Of a stretch of 64,000 nt of DNA, positions 8,785-18,732 are shown piece by piece (positions within the stretch are counted from its first letter, which is position 1; every line of letters starts with the position of its first letter). The DNA is from Ferruginibacter lapsinanis (GTDB lineage: Bacteria; Bacteroidota; Bacteroidia; Chitinophagales; Chitinophagaceae). The notes below the pieces were generated by a model, which searched no databases, was not told where the DNA came from, and worked only from the letters and a program-made list of their open reading frames with translations. The stretch spans positions 2,406,501 to 2,470,500 of the forward strand of contig NZ_CP086063.1 in NCBI RefSeq assembly GCF_020783315.1. Direction: 5' to 3'. The position numbers and the translations under genes are program-made.

Positions 8785-10758
8785 TTATTTCTTCTCAAGC
8801 AACAATACGATCTTATTAAAATCGGCAGAAGCATTGATCACTTTTTTGAAATTTTCAAATTCGCTGATGGGATATAAGATTTCATGATAAGTTTCTTTAA
8901 CATCAACCTCTAATATATTGTTGTTTAATTTGTAACTGCTGGTAAAGCCCATCGTAACAATATCATCTTTTTTATATTGAATATCGATGTTCAGGTCTTT
9001 CAAATTTTTAATGGTATAACCTGCAGGTATTTCAAATGACAGTTTTCTGTCCAGCACATGCGGATATTGCAGTTCTGCAGGTAGCTGACGAGGTTTTTCC
9101 TGATACATTTGTTCTTGCGGTCCAATCAGGTCACCAATTTTAAAGAGAATTTTATTGCCTGCTTTTTCCAACAGATCGGCACTATGTATGGTTCCACTGA
9201 TAATGAGGGGTTTATTATCCCATATATCTGTAAGATTGGTATTTTGTGTAACAATATTAGTGATGTTCTCACTCTTAGCAACGCTGCCGATAATGTCTTT
9301 AACAGCTTCTTCTTGTTTGTCTTTAGCCAAATAAGCCCATAGTGGTCGGTAAGATTGAGCACCGTAACCTTTTAATATTTGTTTACTTTCAATGATCAAT
9401 GAATCACCTGTGGCATCCATTTTTGCACTTACTTCCATGTTGTGTGCATGTTCTTCAATAGGGATGATAGGAATAGTATCGAATTTTCCAACGGCTGTTC
9501 TCATCTCGCCGATAGTAGTACCTTTTAAATACAAGCCTCTTGTGCCTGCCCAATAGGCATCTATATAAGGATAACGCATTGTTGGAGAAGTAGGCTGTAA
9601 ATATTTTCCGGTGCCCGGGAAATATAAGATGGTTTCATCTACACGATTCCAGTTTTCCAGTTCTTCATCCAATGGTAACTCATCTCTTACTGAAGGGAAC
9701 ACCACTTGATATTTGATATTCTTATTTTCAAGCATTGCTACAAAAAAACGAATACTGCCGTCATTATTGGTGTTGCTTGTTTTGATGATCTTTTCAATAT
9801 TATCTGCATCTTCACTCACCAGCTTATCGTCAACATTAATATGAGTTTTAAAATAATCCTCCAATAATTTAATCGTCATTTCTTCCGAAGCCGTTTCGGG
9901 TATTGCAGCAGCGTTAACGAATTTTGCTACGGCTTTCTTTTCTTTATCAGTAAAGCTGGTTAGATTAGTATAATACTTTTTAGCAAACTCTTTCCAGGTA
10001 TACAATTCCACATCAGCATTGCTGCTAAGGTTATAACTGAATTTGTAATCTACCCGTTGTAACAGGTGATCTCTTAATCCGTATTTTTCATCATCCAATC
10101 CCGGAATATTTTCTGAATAGGCAGGGATGATTTTTTGTTCGCCGATGGTACTATCTTTTAATACAGTAAAGCCGTTGAACCCCTTGGCTTCAAACTTTAA
10201 GTGACTAGGGGTAACGATCTCAACCTTTGCCTGGTAGTAAGGAACTTCTTTTGATTGAAATATTTCACTTCCAAAAAAGCTTGGGTTTCTTTTAATGATA
10301 TAACTGTATTCAATTTCAGATCCTTTGTCCAGTCCTTCCATTGCAAATAATTTATATCGTCTGCCTTCTTCTTCTACATCTTTAATTTTACCTGCGGGAA
10401 CATCAATCACTTTTCCTGTAGAGGTAATAACTCTTGCTTTTATATTATCGATTTCAGAATTGTTGTACAATAGAATATATATCTTATTGAACATTTCAAT
10501 CCCTTTATCATCAGCAACTTTTATCAGTTTATATACATGGTTAAATTGAAAGAGATTCTTATCAACAAACTTGTATTCAAATATTCTGTTATCCATCAGG
10601 TATACAGCACTTGCATCTTTGAAATTGGCCGGCATTTTATGCAGTGTAGGTTTTTCGGGCCAGGTGTAAGTAGTGGCGTATAGATCACTTACCTGGGCAT
10701 TAGCAGCTGTTGCAGTTAGCAACGTGGCCATTAAAAGAGCTTGAAATTTATTTCTCAT
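8785..10758 (-). CDS. DUF3857 protein with degenerate transglutaminase-like region
   Basis: A 657-aa exported protein (signal peptide MRNKFQALLMATLLTATAANAQ). Residues 50-240 match the DUF3857 beta-rich domain that precedes transglutaminase-like domains in Bacteroidota. Residues 270-400 align in position with the transglutaminase core. However, the segment where the nucleophilic cysteine should lie reads NTNNDGSIRFFVAML (about 329-343), with no Cys. The remaining C-terminal part is beta-rich. It therefore probably no longer has cysteine-protease or transglutaminase chemistry and may bind a substrate or partner. It is the last gene of an operon, 24 bases behind its catalytically intact paralogue. 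The cellular role is unknown. Confidence 0.82.
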   Translation of the reverse strand: MRNKFQALLMATLLTATAANAQVSDLYATTYTWPEKPTLHKMPANFKDASAVYLMDNRIFEYKFVDKNLFQFNHVYKLIKVADDKGIEMFNKIYILLYNNSEIDNIKARVITSTGKVIDVPAGKIKDVEEEGRRYKLFAMEGLDKGSEIEYSYIIKRNPSFFGSEIFQSKEVPYYQAKVEIVTPSHLKFEAKGFNGFTVLKDSTIGEQKIIPAYSENIPGLDDEKYGLRDHLLQRVDYKFSYNLSSNADVELYTWKEFAKKYYTNLTSFTDKEKKAVAKFVNAAAIPETASEEMTIKLLEDYFKTHINVDDKLVSEDADNIEKIIKTSNTNNDGSIRFFVAMLENKNIKYQVVFPSVRDELPLDEELENWNRVDETILYFPGTGKYLQPTSPTMRYPYIDAYWAGTRGLYLKGTTIGEMRTAVGKFDTIPIIPIEEHAHNMEVSAKMDATGDSLIIESKQILKGYGAQSYRPLWAYLAKDKQEEAVKDIIGSVAKSENITNIVTQNTNLTDIWDNKPLIISGTIHSADLLEKAGNKILFKIGDLIGPQEQMYQEKPRQLPAELQYPHVLDRKLSFEIPAGYTIKNLKDLNIDIQYKKDDIVTMGFTSSYKLNNNILEVDVKETYHEILYPISEFENFKKVINASADFNKIVLLLEKK

Positions 10759-10782
10759 TAGTATTGTTTGAAAATTTATATG

Positions 10783-12711
10783 TTATTTCTTCTTTAAAAC
10801 TACTTGTTCTTTATAGGCAGGAGAGACCTTTGCCAGTGCTGCATTATACACAGCAAAATCAGATGGTTGAATATATAATTTTTTAGAGACCATTTTTTGT
10901 GTGGCCATTATTTTACCAGGCAATTGTTTGTATTCAATAGAAAAATCTATTACATCATTGGATACAGATATATTTTTGGGAACATAACTAACTACATATC
11001 CATCTGGAATATCCAATAAATGCACCTGACGAATAGTGTAGAGATATTCATTTTCAATATCTACTTTCCGTTTGGCGGTGTCGATAGGAGAGCCGCTGAA
11101 TAATTTTTCCAGATTCAGGTTGATATAGATCTCATCACCGATTGATTTTACATAATCAGGTATCTCGAAATTAGATTTGATATTTGCTACTCTGTTAGCA
11201 GTGTCGGGCAAACTCAGAACATAATCTTTCATGATAAACTTGTTGCTTCCTTTTGCCATTCTTCTTCTTACATACACTCGTTCATCATCTCCTTTATTAT
11301 AAATAAGGTTATTGTAAATGTCTGATCCCATATAGCCAACATAGTCTACAGAACAAAAGCCCGTAAGCGTATTGTTTTTAAACGTTAAAAAAGAACTGTC
11401 GGTGATATAACTTTTTTCGGCAGCTACTATCGGTACAGTTACCAATTCGTATTTTTCAGGGGAGATGCTTACCAGTGCTTGTTTATTTTGAATGGCACTG
11501 CTGGGCATGCCGAAAATACAATGAGGGTCTGTGGCATCAAAAAATATCCATTCATTATCGATCTTTGCAGAACTGATCATATGGTTGTCTGTGATGGGCA
11601 AAGGAACTTCGCTGTAAGTATATGGGATTGACCTTGTGCCTATCCAGGTAAAATGCGCCTGTATGCCACTGGCATTAAGCATGGCGGTAAGCAGACTTGC
11701 CATGTCTTTACAGTCGCCATATCTTTTGCTACAAACATCAGCCGCCTGTCTTGGAACAAACCCTTCGAGCCCATCTTCAAAAGCCACATATTTAATATGA
11801 TTTTGTACCCATAAATAAATTGCCTGAGCTTTTTCTCTTTCTGTTTTTTTGTTGATGCAAATACTGTCTGCAATTCTTTGTATGTTGGGGTCAGGTTGTG
11901 TGTTTACATCTTTTAAAAATTTTCTATTCCACTTATATAATTCATCTATTGAACTAAATACCGGTATCGTCCCTTTATCATTCTTGTAGTTTTCTACGTA
12001 TAGAATTACATGCTTGGCATAATATCCTCTAGAAACGCCATCGCCGTAATATTCATCGTTATTAAGATTGGAGGCAGTGAATTCCAGTTTTTTCTTTCTG
12101 CCTTTTTTAGATTCTGTTACGGTGATGGTTTTGTTAGCATCATTTTTTATAATGTACTTTATATCCATGTCTTCCGGAAAAGTAACCGTATACGTAGCAT
12201 TGTATACCGGAAGAAAAGAGCTGAAGTAAAAAGGGGATAAAAAACGTATGTCCTTGTTATAATATTCACTTTCTACATGAGCTATGCTTCCTTTAAGCAT
12301 TGACGGATAATCGAAAGAGGTTTCTTTCACATCGTCGTAAAATACTCCTCTGCTGGTGGAGGATTGCGTTTTAAATTCAGTTACCTTTTGTTTCTTAAAC
12401 TCTTTACCATCGGGAACAAGTGTATAAGCTTCTACTTTTTTAAGCTCATTAAAACTACTATGGTAAACCCTATCTTTATTATAGATGCCATTAGCTTTGT
12501 CATCCAGCATCATCATCTCAGATACCTCTTTGTCTTCAGCATACGGTTCTCCTTTCCTCAGTGAAATGTCTACCACTTTATTCACTTTAGAAAAAATAGC
12601 CATTTTGCCCGGAAAGAGCTTTTCCATTTCCTCAATGGTTTGTGCTTCCGTATTTACTGCACAGGCTAATAAAAAAAACAGGAAAATCTTACTCAATGAG
12701 TTTGTAGTCAT
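10783..12711 (-). CDS. DUF3857 domain / transglutaminase-like cysteine protease family protein
   Basis: A 642-aa exported protein (signal peptide MTTNSLSKIFLFFLLACAVNTEAQ). The DUF3857 domain (about 40-250) precedes a transglutaminase core with a complete triad: Cys334 in KRYGDCKDMASLL, His377 in DNHMISSAKI and Asp392 in WIFFDATDPH. A beta-rich DUF3858-like tail follows. The family is thought to act on proteins in the periplasm; the substrate is unknown. I use the ATG at 12711 rather than an in-frame ATG 30 bases upstream, because 12711 leaves a 4-base gap to the stop of the preceding gene and exposes a clean signal peptide. It is the middle gene of a three-gene operon. Confidence 0.87.
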   Translation of the reverse strand: MTTNSLSKIFLFFLLACAVNTEAQTIEEMEKLFPGKMAIFSKVNKVVDISLRKGEPYAEDKEVSEMMMLDDKANGIYNKDRVYHSSFNELKKVEAYTLVPDGKEFKKQKVTEFKTQSSTSRGVFYDDVKETSFDYPSMLKGSIAHVESEYYNKDIRFLSPFYFSSFLPVYNATYTVTFPEDMDIKYIIKNDANKTITVTESKKGRKKKLEFTASNLNNDEYYGDGVSRGYYAKHVILYVENYKNDKGTIPVFSSIDELYKWNRKFLKDVNTQPDPNIQRIADSICINKKTEREKAQAIYLWVQNHIKYVAFEDGLEGFVPRQAADVCSKRYGDCKDMASLLTAMLNASGIQAHFTWIGTRSIPYTYSEVPLPITDNHMISSAKIDNEWIFFDATDPHCIFGMPSSAIQNKQALVSISPEKYELVTVPIVAAEKSYITDSSFLTFKNNTLTGFCSVDYVGYMGSDIYNNLIYNKGDDERVYVRRRMAKGSNKFIMKDYVLSLPDTANRVANIKSNFEIPDYVKSIGDEIYINLNLEKLFSGSPIDTAKRKVDIENEYLYTIRQVHLLDIPDGYVVSYVPKNISVSNDVIDFSIEYKQLPGKIMATQKMVSKKLYIQPSDFAVYNAALAKVSPAYKEQVVLKKK

Positions 12712-12715
12712 TAGA

Positions 12716-15700
12716 TTATTTTTTTTCTTCCAACATGCCATAAAAGTAAACCAGGTTTTCTGTCAATTTGCCATTTTCGTAATACTTGCAGCTACCATGC
12801 AGATCGCCGTTGTAATAGTTGATGTCGTAAATTAACGTGCCATTCTCATTATAATATTTGGAGTTGCCATGCAGGTTGCCGTATACGTAATTTTCTTCTT
12901 TCATTATTTTACCGCTAGGGTAGAATAATTTTTTAGGGCCGTTATCCCAACCAATTGAACGTTTTGAAATGATCCTTGCTTTACCATTGCTGTAATACAG
13001 GTTACGGTCGCCATCTACAAGACTTTCATTGAAACGCATTTCCAAACTCTTAGTGCCATTTTTGTAATAAGCTGTTACCTGTCCGCTTCCTCTTGGAACA
13101 GCGATCATTGGCACAAGTGAACCATTTTTATCTTCATAGCTGTATCCTAATAATTCATCGTCTTTATAATAAAGAACAGCAGCTAATTGTTTGGCATCTC
13201 CATAAATGCGATACTCTCCCTGCAGATCACCTTTTTTGAAATTCATTTCTTTTTCAACAGATCCGTCTTCATTATACTGAATATCTAATCCGTTCAATTT
13301 TCCGTTATCATAAATTTCTGTTTCAGAAAGTTGCCCGTTTCTCCAGTAGTATTTCCATTCACCACTTTTTTCTCCATTTACATAATTACCTTCAGTTTGC
13401 AGTTTTCCATTGGGATACCATGCTTTATAAATACTATCTCTTTCTCCGTTTTTATAATAGAAGATGCTACGAATAGTACCATCGCCATTAATGATCTTAT
13501 ACTGACCATTTAATTTATAATTTTTATAATAACACTCAATGTATGTTTTGCCGTTGAAGTGTTTAAAAATTACTTTGGACTCTCCTTTATTCAATTCTGC
13601 AGAAGAGATGATCTTGCCAGTGGTGTCAAATTGTACTAATTTTTTAAACCATGCATTGTCATAATACTCTGTGTAATCAGGCTTGCCATTAGGATGATAG
13701 TATTCAGACACACCGTGTGTTTTATCATCCAGGTAGTAGAGTTTACTGGTTCTGTTACCTAACAGGTCATAATATAGAAATGTTCCTTGTGCATCACCAT
13801 CTACATACCAGCCTTCATTTGATACATTTCCATTGCTATAATAATTAACGAAGTAGCCATCGGCTTTATCATTTTTGTAATTTCCTTCCTGGCTCAATGT
13901 GCCATTAGAGAAATAAGCAGTTCTTTTTCCTTCTAATAACCCGTCATTATAGTTTGCTTCTACAGAAGTTTTTCCATTCTTGTAATAGTAAGTTGCTTTT
14001 CCTTCCTGAGTGCCATCTTTATTAAAATACCCATCTTCAGATTTGCTGCCATCTGGTAAGTAGAATGATATATTAGCATTACCTTTTCTACTGGTGGTAT
14101 TACTGATCACCTGACCTTTTTTGTCAAAAAATTTAATGTCTTTTAAACGGCCTCTTTCCATAATGGTTTCACAGTAAAGAATTCCGTCATCATCGTAATC
14201 TTCTTTTTTGCCATCTACTTCACCTTTTTTGTAAAAACTCTTCGTTCTTATTTTCCCGTTTTCATAATAAGATGTGTAATCGCCATCATTTTGCCCTTTT
14301 ACATAGTTTTCTATATAATCGGTTTGTCCGTTTTTATACAAAGATTTCCATACACCAGTTTTGTTTCCATTTTCATATTGGCCAGTGGTTTTTAGTTTGC
14401 CATCTTCATAATATTCAGTATAAACACCACTAGGTTCATCATTCGTATAATTAACTTTTGATTTGATCTTGCCGTTTGTGTGATATGTTATTTCATCACC
14501 TTCTTGTTTATCTTCAGCATATTTAATAGTAGAACTTAAAGTGCCATCGGTATCATAGTATTTTGCCAATCCATCTCTTTTGCCTTCTTTATAATATACT
14601 GTTTTACGAGGAAGCCCGTTATAGAAAAATGTTTTGGCTTCTCCGTCCAATTCATCATTTTTATAATTGGTCAGTTCATATCTGATCCCGTTATCGTGCC
14701 ATGATTCGCTCTTCCCTTCAGCTTTGTTATCTCTGTAAATAGTAATTTCGTGCAATAAACCATTGTCATAATAAAAACGCCATTCACCTTCACGACTTCC
14801 TTCACTGTTGAATTTTCCTTTTGATTTAAGTCGGCCATTTTTGTGATAGAATTCCCATGGGCCAACAAGAATGCTTTCTTTTTTTGAATTCAATGCATAT
14901 TCGCCCTTGCCTATGATATTATAGTTTTGGGTGTATACTCTGATCTTGGTGTCGTCTCTTTTTGTAAATTGTAACTCCTGGGTTTCACGAATTTTATTAA
15001 GGTACTCAACAACTTCAGTACTCATTGCCTCTACATCTCTCTTTTCTTTTTTCACATAATCTTTTACTTTTTTTATATCCAGTTCGCTGAACATATAAAA
15101 CACCGATGCTTCAAATCTTTTCTTATCCCATAAATTTTTAAACATTGGTACATAGTACTGCATCCAAAATCCTTTGTCATTTGCATTGTACTCAAGCTTT
15201 TCTGCCAATACCTGGATCTGCCTAACAATAGGGTCTTCCAGATCAGCTTTCAATTTGTATTTTTTATCAAGAGCGATCTTACTGGTAATAATATCCTGTA
15301 TTGCATCAAAATCATCTGTCTTACCTGCCTTATATTTTTGCAGGAGAGCAGTAACATCTGTATTTACTTCAGCAATAGAAGTTAACATAGAGATAGAATT
15401 ACGTTGATATCTGTTGCCCGGAGAAATAAGGAGGTTGGTAGTAAAACTCATAATTGCCGGAACAAGATTTCCTTTAAGTAAAGATATCTTACCTAAAAAA
15501 TAATGTCCTGAAGTGTAATAAGGATTAATTGTTACACATCTTTGGAAACATGCCGCTGCATCATCATATCTTTCTACCCTGAACAAACTAACGCCTTTAT
15601 TAAAATGTGTCAGGTAGTCATATGGTTTTTGCGCAAGAATAGTATCATATGCTTTTAATGCTTCTGTAGATCTTTTAGTATCATCATACACATCTGCTAG

Positions 15701-16015
15701 TAATGCTAACCAATCCGTACTGTTTTCAGGAAAATGCTCCATTCCATAATTGGCATACTTTTCTGCGGCAACAAAATTGCTATCGTTATAGTAACTCAAG
15801 ATCAGTTCATGTAAAACCCTGGAGTAATTGGTGTCACTCAGAGGTACTTTTAAATATTCTGTAATGGCTTCTTTGTATTTGCCTTTATCATGAAGATCAA
15901 CACCCTTTTCAATAATTTGTCCGCTATTGATCAAAGGATTGTTGAGTTCTCGTTGGGCATAAGAACTTTGCGCCGTAATTATAAAAATTACGATAGACGT
16001 TAGGAGTGTTCGCAT
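12716..16015 (-). CDS. large secreted TPR and MORN-variant repeat protein, 1099 aa
   Basis: An exported protein (signal peptide MRTLLTSIVIFIITAQSSYAQ). Tetratricopeptide-like helical repeats cover about 30-235. After a linker of about 130 residues, a long array of MORN-repeat-variant units of the YwqK type runs from about 370 to 1095. The units have the pattern YYxNGKxxxExxYxxGxxxGxxxxYY and repeat roughly every 22-24 residues, more than twenty times. Such proteins form elongated beta structures; the TPR part suggests protein-protein contacts. It heads an operon with two transglutaminase-like proteins (4-base gap), so it may scaffold or present their substrate. That is inference. Confidence 0.85.
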   Translation of the reverse strand: MRTLLTSIVIFIITAQSSYAQRELNNPLINSGQIIEKGVDLHDKGKYKEAITEYLKVPLSDTNYSRVLHELILSYYNDSNFVAAEKYANYGMEHFPENSTDWLALLADVYDDTKRSTEALKAYDTILAQKPYDYLTHFNKGVSLFRVERYDDAAACFQRCVTINPYYTSGHYFLGKISLLKGNLVPAIMSFTTNLLISPGNRYQRNSISMLTSIAEVNTDVTALLQKYKAGKTDDFDAIQDIITSKIALDKKYKLKADLEDPIVRQIQVLAEKLEYNANDKGFWMQYYVPMFKNLWDKKRFEASVFYMFSELDIKKVKDYVKKEKRDVEAMSTEVVEYLNKIRETQELQFTKRDDTKIRVYTQNYNIIGKGEYALNSKKESILVGPWEFYHKNGRLKSKGKFNSEGSREGEWRFYYDNGLLHEITIYRDNKAEGKSESWHDNGIRYELTNYKNDELDGEAKTFFYNGLPRKTVYYKEGKRDGLAKYYDTDGTLSSTIKYAEDKQEGDEITYHTNGKIKSKVNYTNDEPSGVYTEYYEDGKLKTTGQYENGNKTGVWKSLYKNGQTDYIENYVKGQNDGDYTSYYENGKIRTKSFYKKGEVDGKKEDYDDDGILYCETIMERGRLKDIKFFDKKGQVISNTTSRKGNANISFYLPDGSKSEDGYFNKDGTQEGKATYYYKNGKTSVEANYNDGLLEGKRTAYFSNGTLSQEGNYKNDKADGYFVNYYSNGNVSNEGWYVDGDAQGTFLYYDLLGNRTSKLYYLDDKTHGVSEYYHPNGKPDYTEYYDNAWFKKLVQFDTTGKIISSAELNKGESKVIFKHFNGKTYIECYYKNYKLNGQYKIINGDGTIRSIFYYKNGERDSIYKAWYPNGKLQTEGNYVNGEKSGEWKYYWRNGQLSETEIYDNGKLNGLDIQYNEDGSVEKEMNFKKGDLQGEYRIYGDAKQLAAVLYYKDDELLGYSYEDKNGSLVPMIAVPRGSGQVTAYYKNGTKSLEMRFNESLVDGDRNLYYSNGKARIISKRSIGWDNGPKKLFYPSGKIMKEENYVYGNLHGNSKYYNENGTLIYDINYYNGDLHGSCKYYENGKLTENLVYFYGMLEEKK

Positions 16016-16163
16016 TTTGTCTGGTCAGATTAGGGTGATGTTAAATTTTTAATATGGTATCACGAAAATAAAGCTATTTGTAATATCTTTTTATATTAAA
16101 GCAAACTTTAAATTAAACTTATACCTGGAGTTGTTTGACCATCAATCTTACCAATTCAAACCT

Positions 16164-16171
16164 TACCTTTG
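16164..16171 (+). promoter_or_regulatory. possible -7 element (TACCTTTG) for prfC
   Basis: TACCTTTG matches the Bacteroidota -7 consensus TAnnTTTG and sits 72 bases before the prfC start. The nearest TTTG upstream (16134-16137) is 26 bases away, longer than usual, so only the -7 half is convincing. Confidence 0.35.
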
Positions 16172-16243
16172 CACCTCAAAAAACGAGGGGTACGATACGT
16201 ACAATTGTATTGAATATACCCAGATTTGTATAATAAGTGTGTA

Positions 16244-17830
16244 ATGAAGTATATCAACGAAATAAACAAGCGCAAGACATTTGCTATTATAAGTCACCCG
16301 GATGCCGGTAAAACTACCCTTACGGAAAAATTTCTATTGTTTGGGGGGGCTATACAGACAGCTGGTGCTGTAAAAAGTAATAAGATAAAGAAACATGCTA
16401 CTTCCGATTTCATGGAGATTGAAAGGCAACGGGGTATTAGTGTTGCTACCAGTGTTATGACATTTGAATATGACGGGCATTTGATCAATTTACTGGATAC
16501 TCCAGGGCATAAGGATTTTGCAGAAGATACCTATCGTACGCTGACTGCTGTAGATAGCGTTGTATTGGTAATTGATAGTGTAAACGGGGTGGAGGCACAG
16601 ACAAGAAGGCTAATGGAAGTTATAGCCATGCGTAAAACGCCGGTAATTGTTTTCATTAATAAGATGGATAGGGATGGGAAAAATCGATTTGACCTGCTAG
16701 AAGAGATCGAAAATGAGTTAAAGATCAATCTTCATCCGATGACAGTACCCATTAACAGCGGTAAAGATTTTAAAGGAGTATACGATCTGCATAAAAAGAG
16801 CCTCGTTTTATTTACAGCTGGTACCAAGGCAAATGATGAGGACGTATTAGAAATTAAGGATCTGAACGATGCGATACTCAATGCAAAAATAGGGGAGAAA
16901 GATGCAGATACTTTACGAGAAGATGTTGAGCTGATCGATGGAGTTTATGGCGAATTGAATCTGGATGATTACCTGAGTGGAAAAACAGCTCCGGTATTTT
17001 TTGGTAGTGCCGTTAATAATTTTGGGGTGAGAGAAATGTTAGATACATTCATACGGATAGCACCTACACCTCGTCCCCGCCATACTACCGAACGTGATGT
17101 TACACCTGAAGAAGAAAAATTCAGCGGCTTTATTTTCAAGATACATGCTAACCTCGACCCTAAGCACAGAGACAGGATTGCCTTTTTAAGGGTTTGTAGC
17201 GGTAAGTTTGAACGCAACAAATATTACAAACACGTGAGGTTGGAAAGAGACTTTAGATTCAGTAATCCTTACAGTTTTTTGGCACGTCAAAAGGATGTGA
17301 TCGAAGAGGCTTTTCCCGGAGATGTGGTAGGTTTATTTGATACAGGGAATTTCAAAATAGGGGATACATTGACAGAGGGAGAGAAATTTTATTTTACAGG
17401 AATACCTTCATTTTCACCTGAAATTTTTAAAGAAGTACAGAACAAAGATCCAATGAAAACCAAGCAATTAGAAAAAGGATTATTGCAATTAACTGATGAA
17501 GGGGTGGCGCAATTATTTACCCAGTTTGGTGGTACTAAGAAGATCATTGGTTGTGTGGGTGAGTTGCAATTTGAGGTAATTCAATACCGATTGTTGCAGG
17601 AGTATGGGGCGTCTGTGCAAATGAACAGTTTGCCGTTTTTTAAGGCATGTTGGATAACCAGTAAGGATCCCAAAAAGCTGAATGACTTTATCAAATTCAA
17701 GCAGGGGAACATAGCAGAAGATAAAGACGGTCATTTAGTTTACCTGGCACAGAGTGAATGGTTTTTGAATACCGAACGACAAAATAACCCGGATATTGAA
17801 TTTCATTTCACCAGTGAGGTGCATAAGTAG
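16244..17830 (+). CDS. prfC: peptide chain release factor 3 (RF3 GTPase)
   Basis: RF3 is a ribosome-dependent GTPase that recycles RF1/RF2 after peptide release. The 528-aa protein shows the GTPase P-loop SHPDAGKTT near 15-23, switch [20 protein letters not shown], a translation-factor beta-barrel domain (from about 300) and the RF3-specific C-terminal domain with [15 protein letters not shown]. Length matches the family. I start at the ATG at 16244 because an earlier in-frame TTG (16226) only adds MYNKCV, while [23 protein letters not shown] is the usual N-terminus. It is monocistronic and divergent from the MORN operon. Confidence 0.97.
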   Translation: MKYINEINKRKTFAIISHPDAGKTTLTEKFLLFGGAIQTAGAVKSNKIKKHATSDFMEIERQRGISVATSVMTFEYDGHLINLLDTPGHKDFAEDTYRTLTAVDSVVLVIDSVNGVEAQTRRLMEVIAMRKTPVIVFINKMDRDGKNRFDLLEEIENELKINLHPMTVPINSGKDFKGVYDLHKKSLVLFTAGTKANDEDVLEIKDLNDAILNAKIGEKDADTLREDVELIDGVYGELNLDDYLSGKTAPVFFGSAVNNFGVREMLDTFIRIAPTPRPRHTTERDVTPEEEKFSGFIFKIHANLDPKHRDRIAFLRVCSGKFERNKYYKHVRLERDFRFSNPYSFLARQKDVIEEAFPGDVVGLFDTGNFKIGDTLTEGEKFYFTGIPSFSPEIFKEVQNKDPMKTKQLEKGLLQLTDEGVAQLFTQFGGTKKIIGCVGELQFEVIQYRLLQEYGASVQMNSLPFFKACWITSKDPKKLNDFIKFKQGNIAEDKDGHLVYLAQSEWFLNTERQNNPDIEFHFTSEVHK

Positions 17831-17863
17831 TTTTAAAGCTATACATTTGGTAAAACTAATTTT

Positions 17864-18712
17864 ATGAAGAAATCCAATTGGTTATTTACCGGTCTTTCTG
17901 TCATCGTTATATTGAGCTCTTGTACAAAAGACGATGTTACTAATCCTGATAATACTGCGGTAGAGAAAAAATATTTATTAAGGGCAGATGGCCATGTTGC
18001 ATACTTTACAGAGTCTCTTGATGTTGTTACTTCCTACAAATATGACATCGGAAATAGATTATTGAATGAGATCCAGAATGAATCCAGTGGCGTAGGCGTT
18101 GAATTATACGATAGTATTGTATATGTTTATAACGGTGCCGATACAGTACCTTCCAGAAAAGACCGCTATGATATGTTGCCTGGTGGAGGTTTATATTCAT
18201 CTCAACTGTTTTTTTATAATGGAGCAGGCTTATTAATAAAAGATTCTGTTATTAATGAATCAGCCACTTATTACACTTATACTTCCAATCAGTTAATTAC
18301 CCGGTTTGTAGATTATACTTCTGTACCGAGTGGAGAGGTTATAGCTAGGGATACCCTGACCAAAGACGCTTCAGGGAATAATTTTGCCAGTGCTGTCTCA
18401 AATTCCTCCAGTGATGGCAGAACGTTGATGACACTTACATATAATACTAATGTTTTTAATCCATATTGGAGTACAGGAGGTACAACCTCAATGTATGCGC
18501 ATGCTGACGATGATATTGCTTCCTTTGGAGATATGATAGGAGCTTTAGGTAGAAATGCAATAACAAGTTTGACAAATACTGATTCATATGGCTCGTCAGA
18601 TCAGGTGAATCTTGTCTATCAGAATGTGGTCAACAAATGGCCAGGCAAAATGGTATTTACTTCATCCGCAGCACCTGGAGCAACTTATACAGTTATTTTT
18701 ACTTATAAATAA
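17864..18712 (+). CDS. hypothetical lipoprotein, 282 aa
   Basis: A predicted lipoprotein with lipobox LSSC and Cys20 followed by TKDD, a common Bacteroidota outer-membrane lipoprotein start. The rest is beta-strand rich with repeated Tyr/Asp-containing strands such as 'FFYNGAGLLIKDSV' and 'YYTYTSNQLITRFVDY', like the YD-type or DUF4595-like lipoproteins of this phylum. No catalytic motif is seen. It follows prfC by 33 bases but is probably unrelated in function. Confidence 0.7.
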   Translation: MKKSNWLFTGLSVIVILSSCTKDDVTNPDNTAVEKKYLLRADGHVAYFTESLDVVTSYKYDIGNRLLNEIQNESSGVGVELYDSIVYVYNGADTVPSRKDRYDMLPGGGLYSSQLFFYNGAGLLIKDSVINESATYYTYTSNQLITRFVDYTSVPSGEVIARDTLTKDASGNNFASAVSNSSSDGRTLMTLTYNTNVFNPYWSTGGTTSMYAHADDDIASFGDMIGALGRNAITSLTNTDSYGSSDQVNLVYQNVVNKWPGKMVFTSSAAPGATYTVIFTYK

Positions 18713-18732
18713 AATAGAAATAATTTTTGTAA

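Noticed and set aside
12716..16015. MORN array as a DNA tandem repeat or CRISPR-like array
   Set aside because: The repetition is at protein level with divergent codons; no identical DNA repeats with regular spacers are seen. No CRISPR array was found anywhere in the window.
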